A stretch of DNA of 64,000 nucleotides from Vreelandella populi (GCF_003989825.1 NZ_RZHE01000008.1:186001-250000), one strand, 5' to 3'. Shown: positions 27,351-36,692, counted from the stretch's first letter. The notes: generated by a model from the sequence alone, not told the origin. Program-made: numbers and translations.

Positions 27351-28837
27351 TGTGGCGCTTTGGTCTGGTAGAAAGCACGTTTGCACCCATGCTCACCAGC
27401 CACTGGGCGCTGGCGGCGGTTCTGTGCCTACCGCTTCTGTTCGGCGCTCTGGCGGCTATTTTCCCCCCAAAACGTATGTGGCCCGTTGCATTGGCCTGCG
27501 TTCCCATTCTCGTCGCCGGCTTATATCTGTTAATCGATACCCTGCAGGCGGACCTGCTACGCTGGCAGTGGGAGTTCTCTGGGGTGAGCATCGCTTTTCG
27601 CCTGAATGGATTGAGCATATTGCTTTTGCTGTTAACCCAGTGGCTGGGCGCTGCGGCAGCTCTCTATACACCTGGCCTGCTACGTATTTCAGAACCTGAA
27701 CGTTTCGCCCGCTGGCTCTGGCCATTGATAGGGACAGTGATAAGCGCGCTGTCGCTTGCCTGGCTGGCAACCGACCTGCTTACGCTTTACATCGCTTTGG
27801 AAATGATGGGGCTGGCGGCAGTTGCCATGCTGCTGCTTTCCGGCAAGGTGGCCGCGCTGCAAGCGGGTATGCGCTATCTGCTGCTTACGCTGGTGGGGTC
27901 ACTTGCCTACCTGTTAGGTGTCGCCCTGGTAGTCGGCTATTGGGGGCAGCTTGATTTGGCCGGGCTCGCCCAAGTGATGGAGCCAGGGCCGGTTGCCTGG
28001 ATGGCGGCGGCGCTCATGGGGGCAGGGCTTGCCTTGAAGGCAGCCCTGTTTCCACTTCACGGTTGGCTCTCCCCTGTGCACGCCAGTGCCTGGACGCCGG
28101 TAAGCGCGCTACACGCCGGTCTGGTCGTCAAGGCATCACTGTTCGTGCTGCTTCAGCTGTGGAGCCTGTTGCTGCCGGATACCTTCTGGGCACCCCGCTT
28201 GATTGCCTGGATGGGAATGTTGGCCATTGTGTGGGGAGGGCTGATTGCCTGGCGTGCCGAGTCGCTGAAAACGCTGGTGGCCTCATCCACCGTCGCACAG
28301 CTGGGTTATCTAATGGTGGTGTTTCCCCTGTTGATCGGGCCGGATATCAGCCCGCTTGCCCGCGCACTTGCCTGGGAAGGGTTCTGGCTGCAGCTGATGG
28401 GCCACGCGCTGGCCAAGGCGGCGATGTTCATGGCGGCTGGTAATCTGATTCTGGCGACCGGCGAAACCACGTTAAAAGGACTTGCCGGTACCAGCCGCCG
28501 CCTGCCGCTCTCATTATTAGTTTTTGGGGTGGCCTCGGTAACGCTTATGGGGCTGCCGCCCAGCGCGGGCTTTACGGCGAAATGGCTGCTGTTACACGCC
28601 ATGGTGGTCTCCCAACAGTGGTTGGCGGTTGCCGCGTTACTGGTCGGCACGCTGTTGACGGCAGCCTACATTTTCCGATTTTTTCGCTATTCGTTTATGG
28701 AAACAGCCCCGCGCCAGCGTTATCAGCCCCTTGCCCCCGGTATGGACATGATTGCGCTTTGCCTGGCTCTGGCGGCATTTGTGCTGGGGCTGCTTGCGCA
28801 CTTCCCGCTAGAGCTCCTTCAAGGAGGTAGTGCATGA
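27347..28837 (+). CDS. Antiporter-type (MrpD/NuoM/N-like) membrane subunit 1
   Basis: The 496-aa protein has about 14 transmembrane segments and the Proton_antipo_M fold. The TM5 glutamate is present (E152 in TLYIALEMMGLAAVAMLLL). The TM7 and TM8 lysines are K231 (GLALKAALFPLHGWLSPVHA) and K262 (SALHAGLVVKASLF). These residues form the proton path in NuoL/M/N and MrpA/D. It overlaps both neighbours by 4 bases, so it belongs to one translation unit with them. No NADH-oxidising or hydrogenase subunits are nearby, which favours a stand-alone antiporter over a respiratory complex. Confidence 0.88.
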   Translation: MMWRFGLVESTFAPMLTSHWALAAVLCLPLLFGALAAIFPPKRMWPVALACVPILVAGLYLLIDTLQADLLRWQWEFSGVSIAFRLNGLSILLLLLTQWLGAAAALYTPGLLRISEPERFARWLWPLIGTVISALSLAWLATDLLTLYIALEMMGLAAVAMLLLSGKVAALQAGMRYLLLTLVGSLAYLLGVALVVGYWGQLDLAGLAQVMEPGPVAWMAAALMGAGLALKAALFPLHGWLSPVHASAWTPVSALHAGLVVKASLFVLLQLWSLLLPDTFWAPRLIAWMGMLAIVWGGLIAWRAESLKTLVASSTVAQLGYLMVVFPLLIGPDISPLARALAWEGFWLQLMGHALAKAAMFMAAGNLILATGETTLKGLAGTSRRLPLSLLVFGVASVTLMGLPPSAGFTAKWLLLHAMVVSQQWLAVAALLVGTLLTAAYIFRFFRYSFMETAPRQRYQPLAPGMDMIALCLALAAFVLGLLAHFPLELLQGGSA

Positions 28838-30339
28838 ATGCTGCCTGGCTACCCCTAACGGCAATAGCTGCTTCATTGCTGGCTGCGGTCATCATCTTTA
28901 CCCTGCCCGAAGACGCCAGGCGCCTGCGCACCAGCATTAACCTGTTGGCTGCGGTGATCAAGATCACGCTGGTTGCGCTGATGGTGGGGCGAGTGGTGCA
29001 GGGTGATGAGGCCATTTTCAGTTTTCAGATAGTAGGAAATATCGATTTTGTTCTGCGTGCCGATGCCCTTGGCGTGATGTTCGCCGGGCTTTCGTCGGTG
29101 CTATGGCTGTGTACCACGGTGTACGCTATTGGTTACCTGGAAGGAACCGCGAACCGTAAACGCTTCTTTGGTTTCTTCAGCCTCTGTGTGGCAAGCACGT
29201 TAGGCATTGCGCTCGCGGGCAACCTGTTTACCTTCCTGATTTTCTACGAAATGCTGACGCTTTCCACCTATCCGCTGGTGGTCCATTCAGGGACTGACAA
29301 GGCGCTGAAGGCGGGGCGGGTTTATCTACGCTATACCCTGACCGCAGGCGTCGTGCTGCTGTTTGGAGTGGTGCTTCTGTATAGCTTCACGGGCGAGCAC
29401 TCGTTTGCCTCCGAACGCGGCCTGGGGGATTACTTGGGTGATCACCGAGCGTTACTCACCTTTATCTTCGCCCTGTTGGTCGGAGGATTTGCCGTCAAGG
29501 CTGCCATGGTGCCGCTGCATGGCTGGCTGCCTCGGGCAATGGTGGCCCCTGCACCGGTCAGTGCACTGTTGCATGCGGTAGCCGTGGTCAAGGCGGGCGC
29601 TTTTGGCATCTTGCGAATTATTTACGATCTTTACGGCATTGAGTTAAGCGTAGAGCTGGGGGTTACCACGGCGCTGGCCGTGGCGGCCTGTATTACTATT
29701 ATTTATGGCTCATTGCGTGCCATCGCGCAGCAAGAATTAAAACCCCGGCTTGCCTTTTCTACCATTAGCCAGGTGTCGTATATCGTGCTTGGGGTTAGCC
29801 TGTTTGGCCCTTTCGGCACCATAGGCGCGCTTGCTCACTTGCTGCACCAGGGGCTGATGAAAGTAACCCTGTTTTTCTGCGCGGGCATCTATGCAGAGGA
29901 GTTAGGGATTCACTGTATTGATGAAATGAATGGCGCCGGCAAGCGCATGCCGCTTACCAGCCTGGCCTTTACGATAGGGGCGCTGGGCATGATTGGCCTG
30001 CCGCCGGTGGCTGGGTTTATCACCAAGTGGTATTTGGGAATCGGCGCCATTCAGGCCGAGATGTACTGGGTAGTTGCCGTGCTGGTGGCCAGCAGTACTC
30101 TCAATGCGATCTATTTTTTACCCATTGTGCATCGCCTGTGGTTTCGCGTGGGTCCCGCCCATGGGCATGGCACCTGGCCAAACGAGCAGCGACTGGGGCG
30201 CCTGGAAACCCATGGCTGGCTGCTCTGGCCGGCTGTTTTTACCGCGTTCATCAGCCTTGCCGCTGGGCTGCTTGCCGGGCTGCCGTTTAGCCCGCTTGAT
30301 TGGGCGACCCGGGTTGCAGTGGGGGAATATCTACAATGA
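28834..30339 (+). CDS. Antiporter-type (MrpA/MrpD/NuoL-like) membrane subunit 2
   Basis: The 501-aa protein has the full proton-channel set. TM5 E139 lies in LFTFLIFYEMLTLSTYPLVV, TM7 K222 in FAVKAAMVPLHGWLPRAM and TM8 K253 in SALLHAVAVVKAGAFGI. The segment VAPAPVSALLHAVAVVK is the classic Proton_antipo_M core. The N-terminal part (DALGVMFAGLSSVLWLCTTV) matches the NuoL/MrpA N-terminal family. The gene starts inside the previous stop (ATGA) and its own stop overlaps the next start. It is the most canonical of the three large subunits in this cluster. Confidence 0.9.
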   Translation: MNAAWLPLTAIAASLLAAVIIFTLPEDARRLRTSINLLAAVIKITLVALMVGRVVQGDEAIFSFQIVGNIDFVLRADALGVMFAGLSSVLWLCTTVYAIGYLEGTANRKRFFGFFSLCVASTLGIALAGNLFTFLIFYEMLTLSTYPLVVHSGTDKALKAGRVYLRYTLTAGVVLLFGVVLLYSFTGEHSFASERGLGDYLGDHRALLTFIFALLVGGFAVKAAMVPLHGWLPRAMVAPAPVSALLHAVAVVKAGAFGILRIIYDLYGIELSVELGVTTALAVAACITIIYGSLRAIAQQELKPRLAFSTISQVSYIVLGVSLFGPFGTIGALAHLLHQGLMKVTLFFCAGIYAEELGIHCIDEMNGAGKRMPLTSLAFTIGALGMIGLPPVAGFITKWYLGIGAIQAEMYWVVAVLVASSTLNAIYFLPIVHRLWFRVGPAHGHGTWPNEQRLGRLETHGWLLWPAVFTAFISLAAGLLAGLPFSPLDWATRVAVGEYLQ

Positions 30340-32105
30340 TCACCCTGCTACTGATATTCGCCCTTTGCTGGCCGCTGTGTATCGCCCTTGCCAGCGCCTG
30401 GCAGGCATACCGTACTTCTGCATCCCAGGGGCGCTATTTGTCCTGGTGGTGGGTGAGTGCCGCGTGGCCATCGCTTTTACTGCCTTACGCAGGCGAAGCG
30501 CAGTGGGTAATCGAGGCCTGGATGCTGGGCGGACAGTGGTCGCTTGATGCGCTTAGCCGTCCCTGGCTTGCCTTTACCACGCTGCTGTGGAGCTTGGCCG
30601 CCGTGCATGCCCGCGGTTACCTTGCTAAAGAGCAGGTCAAGGCGCAGGTGGGAGATAGCAGCGCTGAGCGCCGTTTATTGCGCCTTACACTTTTATGGCC
30701 GCTTACTTTACTGGGTAACGTACTGCTGATTATCGCTCAGGATATCGCCAGTTTTTATTTGGGCTTTGCGCTGATGACGTTTGCAGCCTATGCCCTGGTG
30801 GTGCATACCGGCACGGATGAGGCGAAGTTGGGAGCCAAGGCCTATTTGATTATGGCCGTGCTGGGGGAGGGATTAATCCTGGGCGGACTGTTATGGGCGG
30901 CAGGCGATGCGCAGAGCGTGCTGCTTGAAGGCGTGCGTGAAGGCATCGCCAGTGCTGAACACGGCGCACTTATGGCGGCACTGCTCTGGCTTGGGCTGGG
31001 CGTTAAAGCAGGCGTTATTGGTCTGCATGTATGGCTGCCATTGGCGCACCCGGCCGCCCCGGCGCCAGCCAGCGCCGTGCTAAGTGGCGCAATGATCAAG
31101 GCGGGGCTGCTGGGCTGGTTATACGTACTGCCTTTGGGGGAAACATCACTTTCGCCTGAACTAACCCGGTTGGGAGACATCATGCTGATCGCCGGCCTGG
31201 CCGCCGCGTTTGGCGCAGCGCTCTATGGAGTTTGGCAACGTCATCCCAAGGCGGTGCTGGCATATTCAAGCATAAGCCAGATGGGCATGCTGACTGCCAT
31301 GGTGGCCATGGGACTCGCCGCGCCCGAAGTATGGCCTTTGCTGCTGCCGGGCGTGGTGCTGTTTGCAGCCCATCACGCCCTTGCCAAGGGCGCACTCTTC
31401 ATGGGCACCAGCATAAGTGAGCACCTACCTCGTTGGCCGTCAGCACTTGTCTGGATTTTGCTGGCACTGCCTGCCTTGTCGCTTACAGGAGCATTTGGCG
31501 CAGGCATGATCAGCAAGTGGACCGTAAAAAGCGCTTTATATGAGATGCATCACGAGTCCTTGATTACGCTGTTAACCTGGGCGGCTATCGGCACCTCGGG
31601 GCTGGTAGGCGTGAGTCTCTGGCGCCAGTGGCAGCAGCGCCATGCAGGCGGCAGTCACTCAGCGCAGTGGGGCGCCTGGCTTGCAGCGCTAACGGCAGCT
31701 CTTGTGACGCCACTGTGGCTGCCGCTTCCTGAGGGTAGTGTGGCTATACCGCCGCTAAAAGAGTGGGTCAGTCTGGTGTGGCCGCTGCCGGCAGGGGTAA
31801 TGGCCGTATGGATCGGCGGGTGGCTAACGCGTCATTTACGCGTTGGCACACCGCCCGCCGGCGATTTATGGTGGTTTTATGCTTGGTTTGCGCAAAACGT
31901 TTTGGTAGCCATAAGGGGTATCGGACAGTGGTGTAGTGGTATTAAAGCGGCGAGTGTTAATGTCACTTTAGCCATTGAAAAGCGGATCATGGGGCGCTTA
32001 ACTCAACTAACGACTATGGAAAGCTGGATGCGCCATCATACGAGCGGTTTGATGATGGCGCTAGCCGTCATACTGGCATTGCTACTAATGTGGGAAGGGG
32101 CGTAA
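30336..32105 (+). CDS. Antiporter-type membrane subunit 3, with TM5 glutamate replaced
   Basis: From the ATG at 30336 (overlapping the previous stop) the protein is 589 aa. It aligns without gaps to subunit 2 over TM5: DIASFYLGFALMTFAAYALV here against NLFTFLIFYEMLTLSTYPLV there. The conserved glutamate is therefore A145. The TM7 and TM8 lysines are retained: K224 (LGVKAGVIGLHVWLPLAH) and K255 (GAMIKAGLLGWLY). A C-terminal extension with a long amphipathic stretch and a last helix (LMMALAVILALLLMWEGA) makes it longer than the other two. The loss suggests a structural or regulatory subunit, or proton transfer by a different residue. Confidence 0.85.
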   Translation: MITLLLIFALCWPLCIALASAWQAYRTSASQGRYLSWWWVSAAWPSLLLPYAGEAQWVIEAWMLGGQWSLDALSRPWLAFTTLLWSLAAVHARGYLAKEQVKAQVGDSSAERRLLRLTLLWPLTLLGNVLLIIAQDIASFYLGFALMTFAAYALVVHTGTDEAKLGAKAYLIMAVLGEGLILGGLLWAAGDAQSVLLEGVREGIASAEHGALMAALLWLGLGVKAGVIGLHVWLPLAHPAAPAPASAVLSGAMIKAGLLGWLYVLPLGETSLSPELTRLGDIMLIAGLAAAFGAALYGVWQRHPKAVLAYSSISQMGMLTAMVAMGLAAPEVWPLLLPGVVLFAAHHALAKGALFMGTSISEHLPRWPSALVWILLALPALSLTGAFGAGMISKWTVKSALYEMHHESLITLLTWAAIGTSGLVGVSLWRQWQQRHAGGSHSAQWGAWLAALTAALVTPLWLPLPEGSVAIPPLKEWVSLVWPLPAGVMAVWIGGWLTRHLRVGTPPAGDLWWFYAWFAQNVLVAIRGIGQWCSGIKAASVNVTLAIEKRIMGRLTQLTTMESWMRHHTSGLMMALAVILALLLMWEGA

Positions 32106-33100
32106 TGAGTCACGAGAATTCATCGAATCATCGAGGGCGTCGAGCCGAGAAGCCAGATGAAATTACGCGCCGTGGCTGGTTTGATATTGTTTGGCGCGTG
32201 CTGCGCGCGGCCAAGCGTGACCGTCTTACCATGTTGGCTGCTGGCGTGGCGTTTTACGCATTGCTAGCGCTATTTCCTACCATTGCTGCGGTGATCTCGC
32301 TGTGGGGATTACTGTTCGACCCGGTTGAAGCGGGTCGGCAGCTTTATGAGATAAGCCGCTTTATGCCCCCTGACGCTGCAAACCTTATTGACCAGCAGAC
32401 CCAAGCAGTGGTCGAAAGCACCGAATCCGGCAATGTGATGGCGGTGTTTGCGGGCCTTTTAGTGGCGATGTATATCGCGTCCAAAGGGGTGGGTGTGCTT
32501 GTGATTGGTCTCAACGTGGTTTATGGCGAAAAGGAGCAGCGTAATATCTTTCTTCGCGGTGTTGTACTAATACTGCTGACGTTTGGACTGATCGGCATGA
32601 CGCTTATATCGCTTGGCTTTATCGCTATCGTGCCTGTGCTGGTCGATGCCTTAACCGTGGAACCACCCTTTGATAAAGTATTTAAGTGGCTGCGCTGGCC
32701 TGCGTTATTGATCATCATGAGCTTTTTAATTGCCTTGTTGTATCGGTTTGCGCCTTATCGGCGAGCAGCGCAGTGGCGCTGGTTAAGCTACGGCACGCTG
32801 TTGGCCACTACCTTATGGCTACTGGGGTCAGGTGGGCTTTCACTTTATGTGCGCTACTTCTCGAGCTTCAGCGAGCTTTACGGCTCACTGGGCGCGGTAG
32901 TGGTGTTGATGATGTGGTTTTGGCTTTCAGCCTTTGTAGTATTGCTTGGCGCAGAAGTGAATAGTGAGATGGAGCGCCAGACCTCTCGGGACACCACCGT
33001 AGGCGAGGAGCGCCCGTTAGGCGAGCGTGAAGCCTTTGCCGCCGATACGTTAGGCGTCGAAAACCCCTGGAATGGCGATAAAGAAAAAACCCGCCAGTAG
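32105..33100 (+). CDS. YihY/BrkB-family inner-membrane protein
   Basis: The ATG at 32105 shares its A with the previous stop and follows GGGAAGGGG, giving 331 aa. The N-terminal cytoplasmic stretch is basic. About six helices follow, with the family features RLTMLAAGVAFYALLALFPT, SLYVRYFSSFSELYGSLGAV and MMWFWLSAFVVLLGAEVNSE. The last 45 residues are charged. The family was once annotated as ribonuclease BN, but that activity belongs to another gene. Its role remains unclear. Overlap with the antiporter-like genes suggests co-expression with that cluster. Confidence 0.9.
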   Translation: MSHENSSNHRGRRAEKPDEITRRGWFDIVWRVLRAAKRDRLTMLAAGVAFYALLALFPTIAAVISLWGLLFDPVEAGRQLYEISRFMPPDAANLIDQQTQAVVESTESGNVMAVFAGLLVAMYIASKGVGVLVIGLNVVYGEKEQRNIFLRGVVLILLTFGLIGMTLISLGFIAIVPVLVDALTVEPPFDKVFKWLRWPALLIIMSFLIALLYRFAPYRRAAQWRWLSYGTLLATTLWLLGSGGLSLYVRYFSSFSELYGSLGAVVVLMMWFWLSAFVVLLGAEVNSEMERQTSRDTTVGEERPLGEREAFAADTLGVENPWNGDKEKTRQ

Positions 33101-33115
33101 CTAGCTGGCAGGTTT
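33081..33115 (-). terminator. Terminator of phoH between convergent genes
   Basis: On the minus strand AAACC-x-GCCAG type arms (33087-33097 and 33105-33115, one mismatch) close a 7-base loop and are followed by a T-run (the A-run at 33084-33089). It overlaps the 3' end of the YihY gene and may act in both directions. Confidence 0.75.
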
Positions 33116-33145
33116 ACCGTACGTTTGCCGAGGATGTTAACCCCG

Positions 33146-34555
33146 CTATAAAAGCTCTTCAGCCGCCAGCGCCAGGCGCGAGCGCTCAACGCTTTTAAGC
33201 GTAATGTGCCCGGCATGCGGCCAATCACGAAAGCGCTCTACTACCGCCGCCATGCCGCAGGTGTTGGCGGTAAGGTAGGGTGTGTCGATCTGGCCAACGT
33301 TTCCCAGGCACACAATCTTGGTGTTACGTCCGGCCCGGGTCACCAGTGATTTAAGTTGTTTGGGGGTAAAGTTCTGTGCCTCATCGATAATCAAAAAGGT
33401 GTCGTTCAAGGTGCGTCCGCGCATAAAGCTTGGCGAGCGAATTTGTACCCGCGAGCCAATCAGCTGGCGTGTGGCACCGTTATCCCACGTTGACTCCCCC
33501 TCCTCGTTGCGCAGCAGGTTATCCATATTGTCGTGGAAGGCACCCATCCACGGCGACATTTTCTCCTCCTCGGTGCCGGGTAGAAAGCCGATATCCTCGC
33601 CCATGGGAATCGGCGCGCGGGTAAACACGATGCGTTCAAACAGCTTGGCATCCAGAGTTTGCTGGAAAGCTGCCGCAAGCGTCATGAAGGTTTTACCCGT
33701 GCCTGCGTTACCCGCAATGGTGACCAAGTCAATATCCGGGTCCATCAGCAGGTTAAGGGTAAAGTTCTGGCGGCTGTCGTGGGCGTGAACCCCCCAGACG
33801 CCTGCATGATGACGGTAATTGGTTAACAATTGCAGGCGGGCGGAGGAGGGGGAAAGTTCACGGATAATGGCTTCAAACTCGGCACCGTTTTCGCTATCCG
33901 ATACCAGCATGCCCAGGTGCCAGTGACGGGGCATATCACCACTTAGCTGATAAAACGTCTGGTGATCTACGCGCTCAACCGTGACCTCAACATTCAAGGC
34001 TTCCCAGAGTGACGCACCGTCATGTCCGGCATCGGCATACACCTGGGCGCCTTCAATCATGGCATCGCTATCAGAGAACGCCCGGTCGTTATGGTAATCC
34101 TCTACGGGTACCTTAAGTGCCGCGGCTTTTACGCGCAGGTTGATATCTTTGGTAATCAGAATGACGGATGCATCAGGGCGTTCATCGCGCAGGCGACAGG
34201 TTTCAGCCAAAATGCGGTTGTCGGGGCTGTCGTCTAATGCGTCAAACGGTTTCAGGTCGTTGTAGCACAAAAAATGCAGGCGCCCCGTTTCCCCACTGAT
34301 CCGGGGAATGGGAATGCCACGTTGAATTTCGTCAAAAGTGACTTGGTTGGTGAGGTCAGAGAGCGTACGACTGATTTGCCGCGCCGTACGGGCAATTTCA
34401 CGAATTCCGTTTTTGTGCTTGTCCAGCTCCTCAAGAACCGTCATAGGGATAACCACGTCATGCTCGTCAAAGTGATAGAGCGCAGCGGGGTCGTGAATCA
34501 GGACATTGGTGTCCAGGACATAAAGCCTAGTCGCTTTCTTATCGAGTCTTACCAT
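33146..34555 (-). CDS. PhoH-family ATPase with N-terminal PIN domain
   Basis: The 469-aa protein combines a PIN nuclease domain (residues about 10-150) with a PhoH ATPase (about 250-469), the PhoH2/YlaK arrangement. PIN acidic residues are seen in YVLDTNVLIHD (D15), PMTVLEELDKHK and LITKDINLRVKA. The ATPase has Walker A GNAGTGKT (282-289) and Walker B FLIIDEAQ (387-394), followed by TRAGRNTKIVCLGNVGQID. Mycobacterial PhoH2 is an RNA helicase and RNase, so RNA processing is a reasonable expectation here. It is monocistronic and ends at its own terminator. Confidence 0.93.
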   Translation of the reverse strand: MVRLDKKATRLYVLDTNVLIHDPAALYHFDEHDVVIPMTVLEELDKHKNGIREIARTARQISRTLSDLTNQVTFDEIQRGIPIPRISGETGRLHFLCYNDLKPFDALDDSPDNRILAETCRLRDERPDASVILITKDINLRVKAAALKVPVEDYHNDRAFSDSDAMIEGAQVYADAGHDGASLWEALNVEVTVERVDHQTFYQLSGDMPRHWHLGMLVSDSENGAEFEAIIRELSPSSARLQLLTNYRHHAGVWGVHAHDSRQNFTLNLLMDPDIDLVTIAGNAGTGKTFMTLAAAFQQTLDAKLFERIVFTRAPIPMGEDIGFLPGTEEEKMSPWMGAFHDNMDNLLRNEEGESTWDNGATRQLIGSRVQIRSPSFMRGRTLNDTFLIIDEAQNFTPKQLKSLVTRAGRNTKIVCLGNVGQIDTPYLTANTCGMAAVVERFRDWPHAGHITLKSVERSRLALAAEELL

Positions 34556-34734
34556 CGTGGATATAACTCCTTGGTTGACGGCAACATCGACACTGGCAGT
34601 TACATCTTACGCCTTTATGACACTTGCCTGTGTCGTTCCCCGGGCGTGTCCTTGGATCTCCTTGTGTGGCTCTTTTTACTAGCGTGGAAGGCAATCGCGT
34701 TTTTTTCCACTGTTATATTTCAATGGGGTGACCG

Positions 34735-35604
34735 TTAGCGCATATTTCCTAGAAAGCGCGCCACGTTAGCGAGAAGAGCAGTTGCCACAACACCTAGATT
34801 TTCACCCTCTAGATAACGGTAATAATGGCTATCCAGCGTCAGGTCGTGGTTCAGTGCGCAAAGCCTGTTACCTTCCAGTGCCTCTTTGACCAAGGGGCGG
34901 GGGAGAAGCGCCCATCCCGTGCCGTTAATCACCGCATCCCGGATTACCTCAAACATGGTGAAACCCAGGTAGTTAGCGGAAAACAGTGCTTCGTTTACCA
35001 GCTTATCCCCCTGGTCATAGGTGAGGCACACCTGGGTATATTGGGCGAGGTCGTCGCGGGTCACGTTAGGCAGGCGACTTAATGGGTGGCTAGGAGCGGC
35101 TACTAAAAACATGCTGACGGGCGCGAGGTTACTGGCATTAATGGAGACGCCTTCAGCGGTATACAGCCCAAAGGCGATATCCACCGTTTGACGAAGCACA
35201 AACTGGGGGTGCTCCTGAGGCGGCAGTAGGTAGACCGATATGGCCGTCAGCGGATAGCGCTGTTTTAAATCATGCATAACCTGCCGCCAAAACGCTTCAG
35301 GCAGGGCGTCATCGCGGGCAATACAGAGCTGGCTTTCAACGCCCTGGAGGTGCTGTTGGCAGTGCTTATTAATTCGGCTGGCGCTGGTTAGCAATCGGTA
35401 ACAATCAGGCAGTACGCTTTCACCTACGGCGGTTAGTTGTAGACTGTTCCCTGAGCGCTCAAAGAGCGCGACGCCCAGACTATCTTCCAGCGCATTAACA
35501 GCTGCGCTTAACGTGCTGCGCTTGACCCCCGTGTGCCGAGCGGCGGCGGCGAACGAACCGTGTTCAGTCACATCAATAAACGCCTGTATTTGCTCTGCAC
35601 GCAT
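34735..35604 (-). CDS. LysR-type regulator, orphan
   Basis: The protein is 289 aa. The N-terminal wHTH reads EHGSFAAAARHTGVKRSTLS. The linker helix ends near residue 65, and the C-terminal substrate-binding domain includes DIAFGLYTAEGVSINASNLA. It is divergent from the CDF-like gene, with about 108 bases between the starts, so it may control it. The effector is unknown. It has no sequence-evident link to the LysR at 19281. Confidence 0.9.
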   Translation of the reverse strand: MRAEQIQAFIDVTEHGSFAAAARHTGVKRSTLSAAVNALEDSLGVALFERSGNSLQLTAVGESVLPDCYRLLTSASRINKHCQQHLQGVESQLCIARDDALPEAFWRQVMHDLKQRYPLTAISVYLLPPQEHPQFVLRQTVDIAFGLYTAEGVSINASNLAPVSMFLVAAPSHPLSRLPNVTRDDLAQYTQVCLTYDQGDKLVNEALFSANYLGFTMFEVIRDAVINGTGWALLPRPLVKEALEGNRLCALNHDLTLDSHYYRYLEGENLGVVATALLANVARFLGNMR

Positions 35605-35712
35605 GGTGTTGCCTCATTGAGTGCCAAAATAGTTGGCGCTGAGCGATTGGTGAACCGTTAGTGTACTCACTATGATGGCTTGCGTTTATCACCTTCCATC
35701 GGAGCAACCCGC

Positions 35713-36579
35713 GTGACCCCCTTTATTGCCGAGCGCCGCGCGCTTAGATTTTCAGCTATTTCAGCAAGCCTTTTTGCATTCTCTGGTCTGGTCCTGGGAT
35801 TGGCCAGCGGTTCAATCACTATTTTGTTCGATAGTGGCTATTCGCTATTAAGTCTTGTTCTGGCATCGCTTTCCCTACTCGCCTTGCAACATGCCCGTAA
35901 ACCTGCGGATGATCACTACCCCTTTGGGCGGCTGACGGTAGAGCCACTTGCCGTACTGCTCAAAGGCGTGGTGATCGCGTTGGTGTGCCTGTTTTCAATG
36001 GTCTCAGCAGTATGGAGCTTGCTTCAGGGCGGGCGTCCGGTAACGCTCGATCTTGCCATACTGTTTAGTATCGTGAATGTCGGCGGCTGTTTATTGACCT
36101 GGTGGTGGTTGAAGCGCTACGCCCGGATTGCCCGCTCATCACTGCTGGCGGCTGAACTTCGCCAGTGGCAGATGGACACCGGACTAAGCGCGGCGGTAAT
36201 GCTTGGTTTCGCCCTTACCTGGCTGTTAACCCTGACCCCTTGGGCCAGCTACGCTCGGTTTGCCGACCCGGTGATGGTACTGATCATTGCGGGCTACTTT
36301 TTGCCCATGCCGATCCGCATGGTGCGCGGGGCACTGCGCGAGCTGATGTTTGGCGAACCCATGGGCAGCATTCGCCAGGACATGGTGGAGGAAGTCGCTG
36401 ACTTTGATATCGTCAGTGACGATGTGCGCATGGCTCAGGTAGGCAGTTTTCTGATGGTGGATATTCAGCTCGATAAGCAGCAAATGGACGATGCCGAAGA
36501 GATTGTGGAAAGCGTTGAGCAGCACTGCATACGGCGTAACTTGCGCCCCATCACCAGTATTACCCTGGTTACTACGTAA
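35713..36579 (+). CDS. Cation diffusion facilitator-like protein with eroded metal site
   Basis: From the GTG at 35713 (GGAG eight bases upstream) the protein is 288 aa; a TTG at 35680 would add 11 residues. It has six helices, the family loop KPADDHYPFGRLTVEPLAVL after TM2, and a C-terminal cytoplasmic ferredoxin-like domain. In CDF exporters TM2 carries H/D and D ligands (HxxxD or DxxxD) and TM5 HxxxD. Here TM2 reads FDSGYSLLS, so the two ligand positions are Y43 and S47. TM5 reads RQWQMD, so the histidine position is Q151 and only D155 remains. It may have lost Zn/Fe transport or moved its site. Confidence 0.85.
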   Translation: MTPFIAERRALRFSAISASLFAFSGLVLGLASGSITILFDSGYSLLSLVLASLSLLALQHARKPADDHYPFGRLTVEPLAVLLKGVVIALVCLFSMVSAVWSLLQGGRPVTLDLAILFSIVNVGGCLLTWWWLKRYARIARSSLLAAELRQWQMDTGLSAAVMLGFALTWLLTLTPWASYARFADPVMVLIIAGYFLPMPIRMVRGALRELMFGEPMGSIRQDMVEEVADFDIVSDDVRMAQVGSFLMVDIQLDKQQMDDAEEIVESVEQHCIRRNLRPITSITLVTT

Positions 36580-36692
36580 GCCACCCCATAAGCCTGCGAG
36601 TAAAAAGATTGACGCTATGAGGGAGGAGTGCTATCTAGCGCTACCGACAAACGGTGTCGGTCTTACATTGCACTTTTGAGGGTTTACAAAAC

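Noticed and set aside
27352..27699. A 115-aa ORF overlapping antiporter subunit 1
   Set aside because: It lies in a +2 frame of a gene with clear membrane motifs and has no independent start signals.
26673..32105. Respiratory complex I, hydrogenase or DabAB inorganic-carbon pump
   Set aside because: The genes resemble only the membrane arm. No NADH, hydrogenase, quinone-binding NuoH or DUF2309 (DabA) partner is present, so an antiporter-like complex is the more economical call.
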